Below are positions 6,273 to 9,650 of a stretch of DNA of 9,650 nucleotides, in pieces. Source of the stretch: Lachnospiraceae bacterium (GTDB lineage Bacteria > Bacillota > Clostridia > Lachnospirales > Lachnospiraceae); assembly GCA_022798035.1 (NCBI GenBank), contig JAAWLS010000065.1:1-9650 (forward strand), in the 5' to 3' direction. A program made the translations under genes and the position numbers. The stretch's first letter is position 1. Every line of letters begins with the position of its first letter. The notes under the pieces are model-generated. The model saw only the letters and a list, made by a program, of their open reading frames with translations, made no database searches and had not been told where the DNA came from.

Positions 6273-7466
6273 TTACAGCAGGAATTCACAAAGCACATAA
6301 TTGCTGAGGGCAATTCCCTCCTCTGTCAGACAAACTCTTTCATTTTTCTGTTCCACCAGTCCCTGTCCCTTTAATTTCTGCAATGCCTGTCCGTAGATTT
6401 CCTCCAGCTGCTGTCCAAATCGTCTCCGAAACACCTCTTTTGAAACTCCCTCCATCATACGGAGTCCCAGAAACATAAACTCTTCCATCTGCTGTTTGCG
6501 GCTGAGGCAGGGAGCAGTGTTTGTATTCAGTATCTGTCCTAAATTTTGAAAATTTCCTTTCAGATATTCCTCCAAAACAGTGGAATTTGAAAACCTCTTG
6601 TGCTTCATCAGCGAGGCGCTTCCCAGTCCAAGCCCCAGATAAGGCGTTCCCTGCCAGTACCCTGTATTGTGGCGGCATTCTAACCCTGGTCTGGCATAAT
6701 TGGAAATCTCATAGCGTTGATATCCCTTGTCTTTCAGTATCTGTCCTGTCATCTGATACATGTCCCGCTCCGTCTCCTCCTCTGGAAGATGCTTTGGACT
6801 TTTTCCCTGTTCTCTGCGTATCTCATCTTCTCCATATCTCTCATAAAAGGGTGTTCCCTCTTCTATAATCAAACTGTACGCTGAGATATGCTCTGGGCCA
6901 AGCCCTAGCACTTTCTGCAGTGTATGACTCCAATTCTCCTTAGTCTGCCCTGGAATTCCAAATATTAAATCTACATTTATGTTCTGAAACCCTATTTCCC
7001 TGGCAAATTTAAAATTTTCCAAAAACTGTTCGAATGTGTGAATCCTCCCCAGCAGCTTCAGTTCAGAATCAATGGCTGACTGAAGTCCAATGCTGAGACG
7101 ATTGATTCCAACATCCCAATAATCAGAAAGTTTCTGACGTGTCAATGTGCCTGGATTACATTCTATTGTGATTTCTGCCTCTGGAGACAAATCAAAATTC
7201 TGTTTCACCGCCTTTATCAGTTCCGTTGTCTGCCTTCCTTCCAGCATAGAGGGGGTTCCGCCTCCCAAAAACACAGAGATAATCCGATATTCCCGGCACA
7301 CTTCAGCACTTTTTCTGATTTCTCTTAAGAGCATATTTATATAATGCCTGCGGATTTCCTCTTCCGCAGGCATTGACAAAAAATCACAGTAATTACATTT
7401 TTTGATACAGAAAGGAATGTGAAGGTACAATTCCAAATCCATCGGCATACTTACATTTCGACTCAT
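6273..7466 (-). CDS. hemW: Radical SAM heme chaperone HemW
   Basis: HemW is a radical-SAM relative of the oxygen-independent coproporphyrinogen oxidase HemN. It binds heme and is thought to deliver it to proteins such as respiratory enzymes. The 397-residue product begins with LELYLHIPFCIKKCNYCDF, giving the CxxxCxxC cluster motif as C20, C24 and C27. GGGTPS follows at 68 to 73, then the NVDLIFGIPGQT block near 164 to 175. The HNTGYW motif, with H266, is the heme-binding region in HemW proteins. The residue two after the last cluster cysteine is F29, where HemN has a fourth cysteine, so the protein lacks that HemN feature and is better called HemW. The C-terminal winged-helix region ends at FLL. 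ATGs at 7466, 7448 and 7442 are possible. I keep 7466, which has AGGA seven bases upstream. It lies 41 nt after the chemoreceptor gene, so cotranscription is plausible. Older annotation may call it hemN or coproporphyrinogen dehydrogenase. Confidence 0.92.
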   Translation of the reverse strand: MSRNVSMPMDLELYLHIPFCIKKCNYCDFLSMPAEEEIRRHYINMLLREIRKSAEVCREYRIISVFLGGGTPSMLEGRQTTELIKAVKQNFDLSPEAEITIECNPGTLTRQKLSDYWDVGINRLSIGLQSAIDSELKLLGRIHTFEQFLENFKFAREIGFQNINVDLIFGIPGQTKENWSHTLQKVLGLGPEHISAYSLIIEEGTPFYERYGEDEIRREQGKSPKHLPEEETERDMYQMTGQILKDKGYQRYEISNYARPGLECRHNTGYWQGTPYLGLGLGSASLMKHKRFSNSTVLEEYLKGNFQNLGQILNTNTAPCLSRKQQMEEFMFLGLRMMEGVSKEVFRRRFGQQLEEIYGQALQKLKGQGLVEQKNERVCLTEEGIALSNYVLCEFLL

Positions 7467-7507
7467 TCCATTTTCCTGTCTTTCTATCGCATTTTCATCC
7501 GGCTTCC

Positions 7508-9217
7508 CTACATTTTGAAGGTGCTGACACTTCCGGAAAGGTCTTCTGCCATCTCCTTCAATCCGTCAGAAGCTGTCAGCATATCGCCCATCGCCTCTTT
7601 TACTGTGTGGGCAGATTCCAATGTGGTGGAAGTGTTTTCCTCGCTTTCCAAAGCGGCGCTGGACAAGGTCTGGATTAAATTGACAATGGAAGCTTTTGCC
7701 TCATCCAGCTGCTCCACAGCTTCCTGAATCTGGCTAATGCCGTAAATGGATTTTCCAATTCCCTCTTCCACACCACCGAATATCTGCTTCGTCTGTACAA
7801 TATCCTCGCTCTGCTTGTTGATAACCTCCTGCACATGTCCCATGGTGCGCACTGACTGGTCAGAACTGTTGCTCAGCCGCTCCACAATTTGATTGATTTT
7901 ATCGGAAGATGCGCCGGATTGTTCTGCCAGTTTCTGAATCTGAGATGCCACCACTGCAAATCCTCTTCCGCTCTCTCCAGCTCTGGCTGCCTCAATGCTT
8001 GCATTCAAAGCAAGAAGATTCGTCTCATCTGCAATCTCCATAATCACAGCTACCGCCTCTCTGATATGGTCTGCCGCCTCGTTTGTCATATTGGTATCTT
8101 TCTGAATCTGACTGACTGCCTGCAGTACTTCTCCGTTGACATCATTCAGACGCTCTAATGTCCTGGAAGCTTCCATTCCGGCATCCTGCATTTTCTCTGC
8201 GGAGATACTGAGTAGTTCTGCCTCTCTGGTTGTATTTCTAATCATAGTGTCAATAATGGAAATTCCTGCGTTGGCCTCCTCTGCTGCCTGAGACTGTCTG
8301 CCGATACTCTCTGCAATGCCCCGGATTGCCTCTTCCATCCTTGCAATTTCTATCGAGGTTCCCTCCAGAAGTTCATTCATGTGAAGAGAGGACTGTCCCA
8401 GTTCTCTGGTATTCCCTGCCAGTCCTGACACAATACCCACAAGACTCTCTTTCAGCCGATTGGTGCTCTGCAATAATTCTCCCATCTCGTCCGTATGCTC
8501 CAGATAAGACTCGTCAATATCTGTGGCAAGATTTCCGTCTGCAATATCCGTCAGCGTGCGGATGCCAGATTTGATAGCAACCACCATCTTGTTAGACATC
8601 CAGGTAACTACCACTATCGTGCAGAACAGAGCGATAATCAATATTATGCCAATCATCATGCATACATCTGAAATTTTCCCGCTGACCTCCTCCTTGGAAG
8701 TGCCCACGAATACCATTCCTACAATCTCTGTGTCAGACTCATTCTGGTACACTGGAATGTAGCAGCCCAGATATGGTATATTTTCTACCATTACATTACT
8801 GGAAAAATACGAGTTTCCCTGTTCCAGCACTTGTTTTTTTATCGTTTCTCCGGCAGGCGACCCGATAATTCTCCTTCCCTCTTTGTCCTTTAAGGAGGTT
8901 ACAATCCGCTTGTCTCCATAAAAAAAGGTGACTGCCATTCCCGTATTGCTACTGATATTATCTATCAGCCCTTCCGACATGGAAATATTATATCCGCCTT
9001 TCCACACATCACCATTCTCATTCTGGAAATAGGAACCCGAATTCTGGTCATAGGCAGCCAGTACTGCTTCCGCCGCAGCTCGAAGAGACTGTTCCGTCTC
9101 ACTTAAAATCGTCTGATAGAACTGTCCGAAAGACACTCCTGCAATCAGAATTCCCACCATCAAAATCGGTATGATTGCCAATGTCATGATTTTTGTTCTC
9201 AACTTCATATTTTTCAT
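7508..9217 (-). CDS. Methyl-accepting chemotaxis protein with periplasmic single-Cache-type sensor
   Basis: This 569-residue transmembrane chemoreceptor would signal through CheW and CheA to the flagellar motor. Membrane segment one spans about residues 9 to 30, and the extracytoplasmic sensor about 35 to 183. The sensor resembles a single-Cache fold, with [17 protein letters not shown] and the block [10 protein letters not shown]...IVGMVFVG typical of that type. Membrane segment two is about 186 to 206, HAMP about 207 to 262, and the cytoplasmic coiled-coil hairpin about 263 to 560. The tip is at 394 to 432 ([22 protein letters not shown], then [16 protein letters not shown]), within which E398, S425 and Q426 differ from the usual Q, D and E. 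There is no CheR-binding pentapeptide at the C-terminus, which ends TFKM. The ligand cannot be read from sequence; sCache receptors often bind small organic acids. The start at 9217 has AGGGGG seven bases upstream, and that site overlaps the stop of the preceding binding-protein remnant. Confidence 0.95.
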   Translation of the reverse strand: MKNMKLRTKIMTLAIIPILMVGILIAGVSFGQFYQTILSETEQSLRAAAEAVLAAYDQNSGSYFQNENGDVWKGGYNISMSEGLIDNISSNTGMAVTFFYGDKRIVTSLKDKEGRRIIGSPAGETIKKQVLEQGNSYFSSNVMVENIPYLGCYIPVYQNESDTEIVGMVFVGTSKEEVSGKISDVCMMIGIILIIALFCTIVVVTWMSNKMVVAIKSGIRTLTDIADGNLATDIDESYLEHTDEMGELLQSTNRLKESLVGIVSGLAGNTRELGQSSLHMNELLEGTSIEIARMEEAIRGIAESIGRQSQAAEEANAGISIIDTMIRNTTREAELLSISAEKMQDAGMEASRTLERLNDVNGEVLQAVSQIQKDTNMTNEAADHIREAVAVIMEIADETNLLALNASIEAARAGESGRGFAVVASQIQKLAEQSGASSDKINQIVERLSNSSDQSVRTMGHVQEVINKQSEDIVQTKQIFGGVEEGIGKSIYGISQIQEAVEQLDEAKASIVNLIQTLSSAALESEENTSTTLESAHTVKEAMGDMLTASDGLKEMAEDLSGSVSTFKM

Positions 9218-9224
9218 ATGTTTT

Positions 9225-9230
9225 CCCCCT
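9225..9230 (-). promoter_or_regulatory. Chemoreceptor ribosome site overlapping the upstream stop codon
   Basis: AGGGGG, seven bases before the receptor ATG, shares two bases with the TAG that ends the binding-protein frame at 9231 to 9229. The gap between stop and start is 11 nt. This spacing is typical of coupled genes in one operon and suggests the two once were, or still are, transcribed together. No separate promoter for the receptor was recognised in the remnant. Confidence 0.7.
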
Positions 9231-9624
9231 ATTCCAAAACAATTACATTTCTGTAATACCAGTTGATATTGCCTGTAATTGTCTCATCGTCAAGGGTTTC
9301 TCCCTGGGCTCCCACAGTTTTTCCGTCGTTTGTCTCTAACACTCCGTCAAACACGTTGAAATTTCCCTTTAAGATTTCCTGCTTTGCCTCTTCAATTTTG
9401 GCTCTGGTCTCCTCATTATTAAAATCTGCCAAATCGGAAAGCTGTAAAAGTCCTTCCTGCATGCCGCCGTAATAATTGCTGCCGTCGTAACTGCCGTCCA
9501 AAATGCCCTGCACATAAGACGTGTAGTAAGCGCTCCAGTTCCACAACACGGACGTAAGGGTTGCTTTTGGAGATTCTTTGCTCATATCTGAATTGTAGCC
9601 AATTCCCCATACAATGTCGTCAAC
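9229..9624 (-). pseudogene. C-terminal remnant of a BMP-family (PnrA/Med-like) substrate-binding protein
   Basis: About 131 residues are readable in one frame after the TAA at 9627 to 9625. They match my memory of the C-terminal third of BMP-family binding proteins of ABC importers, lipoproteins of roughly 350 to 400 residues that bind purine nucleosides or related solutes. Recognisable parts are WGIGYNSDMSKESPKATLTS, then the WNWSAYYTSYVQGILDG helix, SNYYGGMQEGL, and the closing [17 protein letters not shown]. The frame is closed upstream by TAA at 9627 to 9625 and again at 9648 to 9646. The sequence between 9624 and 9586 is still coding in character, before the first available ATG at 9585, which has no ribosome site and lies inside a conserved motif. 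There is no signal peptide or lipobox. The best reading is a truncated or nonsense-mutated gene. An assembly error or a frameshift just at the window edge cannot be excluded. Confidence 0.6.
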
Positions 9625-9650
9625 TTAAGCCATAGTTACTCCTTCTTACA
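9625..9650 (-). other. Ribosome site and ATG leading straight into a stop, at the broken edge of the BMP gene
   Basis: On the minus strand AAGGAG (9644 to 9639) is followed five bases later by ATG (9633), GCT and TAA (9625). This looks like an authentic gene start that ends after two codons, in the same frame as the binding-protein remnant. It may mark a deletion junction between the start of a gene and the 3' end of another, or be chance. Too little flanking sequence is present to decide. Confidence 0.3.

Noticed and set aside
6273..7466. Oxygen-independent coproporphyrinogen III oxidase (HemN)
   Set aside because: The fourth cysteine that follows the CxxxCxxC motif in HemN is replaced by phenylalanine, and the HNxxYW region is that of HemW.
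9229..9585. A complete 118-residue protein starting at the ATG at 9585
   Set aside because: That ATG lies inside the conserved GYNSDMSKESP motif, has no ribosome site, and coding-type sequence continues upstream of it. A truncated binding protein explains it better.

Overview
This window looks like core chromosome of an anaerobic, low-to-mid GC Firmicute, most likely a member of the Lachnospiraceae (Clostridium cluster XIVa). The grounds are recalled protein style: the form of the aspartate-semialdehyde dehydrogenase, the chemoreceptor tip sequence, the QueH-type queuosine enzyme and strong AGGAGG ribosome sites. No database search was possible. Every gene I can support lies on the minus strand, so transcription runs from high to low coordinates. 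I see no plus-strand gene, RNA gene, CRISPR array, insertion sequence or phage gene.

Read in the direction of transcription, the window opens (9650 to 9229) with the C-terminal part of a BMP-family (PnrA/Med-like) ABC-transporter substrate-binding protein. Its frame is closed by TAA codons immediately upstream of the conserved region, so it appears to be a broken gene. Its stop codon overlaps the ribosome site of a full-length methyl-accepting chemotaxis protein with a periplasmic sensor domain (9217 to 7508). After a 41-nt gap comes hemW, a radical-SAM heme chaperone (7466 to 6273). A 167-nt gap with an inverted repeat and a weak promoter candidate leads to queH, epoxyqueuosine reductase (6105 to 5434). 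Fifteen nucleotides later is argH, argininosuccinate lyase (5418 to 3997). A 199-nt gap separates argH from asd, aspartate-semialdehyde dehydrogenase (3797 to 2712). A strong stem-loop follows asd. carB, the large subunit of carbamoyl-phosphate synthase, then starts from what looks like its own promoter (2504 to beyond position 1; 834 residues are visible).

Functionally this is housekeeping. carB and argH serve arginine synthesis, and carB also serves pyrimidines. asd feeds the lysine/diaminopimelate, threonine and methionine branches. queH serves tRNA modification and hemW handles heme. The chemoreceptor and the damaged binding protein are the only accessory-type part. I did not find a convincing undescribed system. 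The best points for a second look are the broken binding-protein gene abutting the chemoreceptor, the variant receptor tip, carB standing apart from any upstream carA, and the leader between argH and asd.
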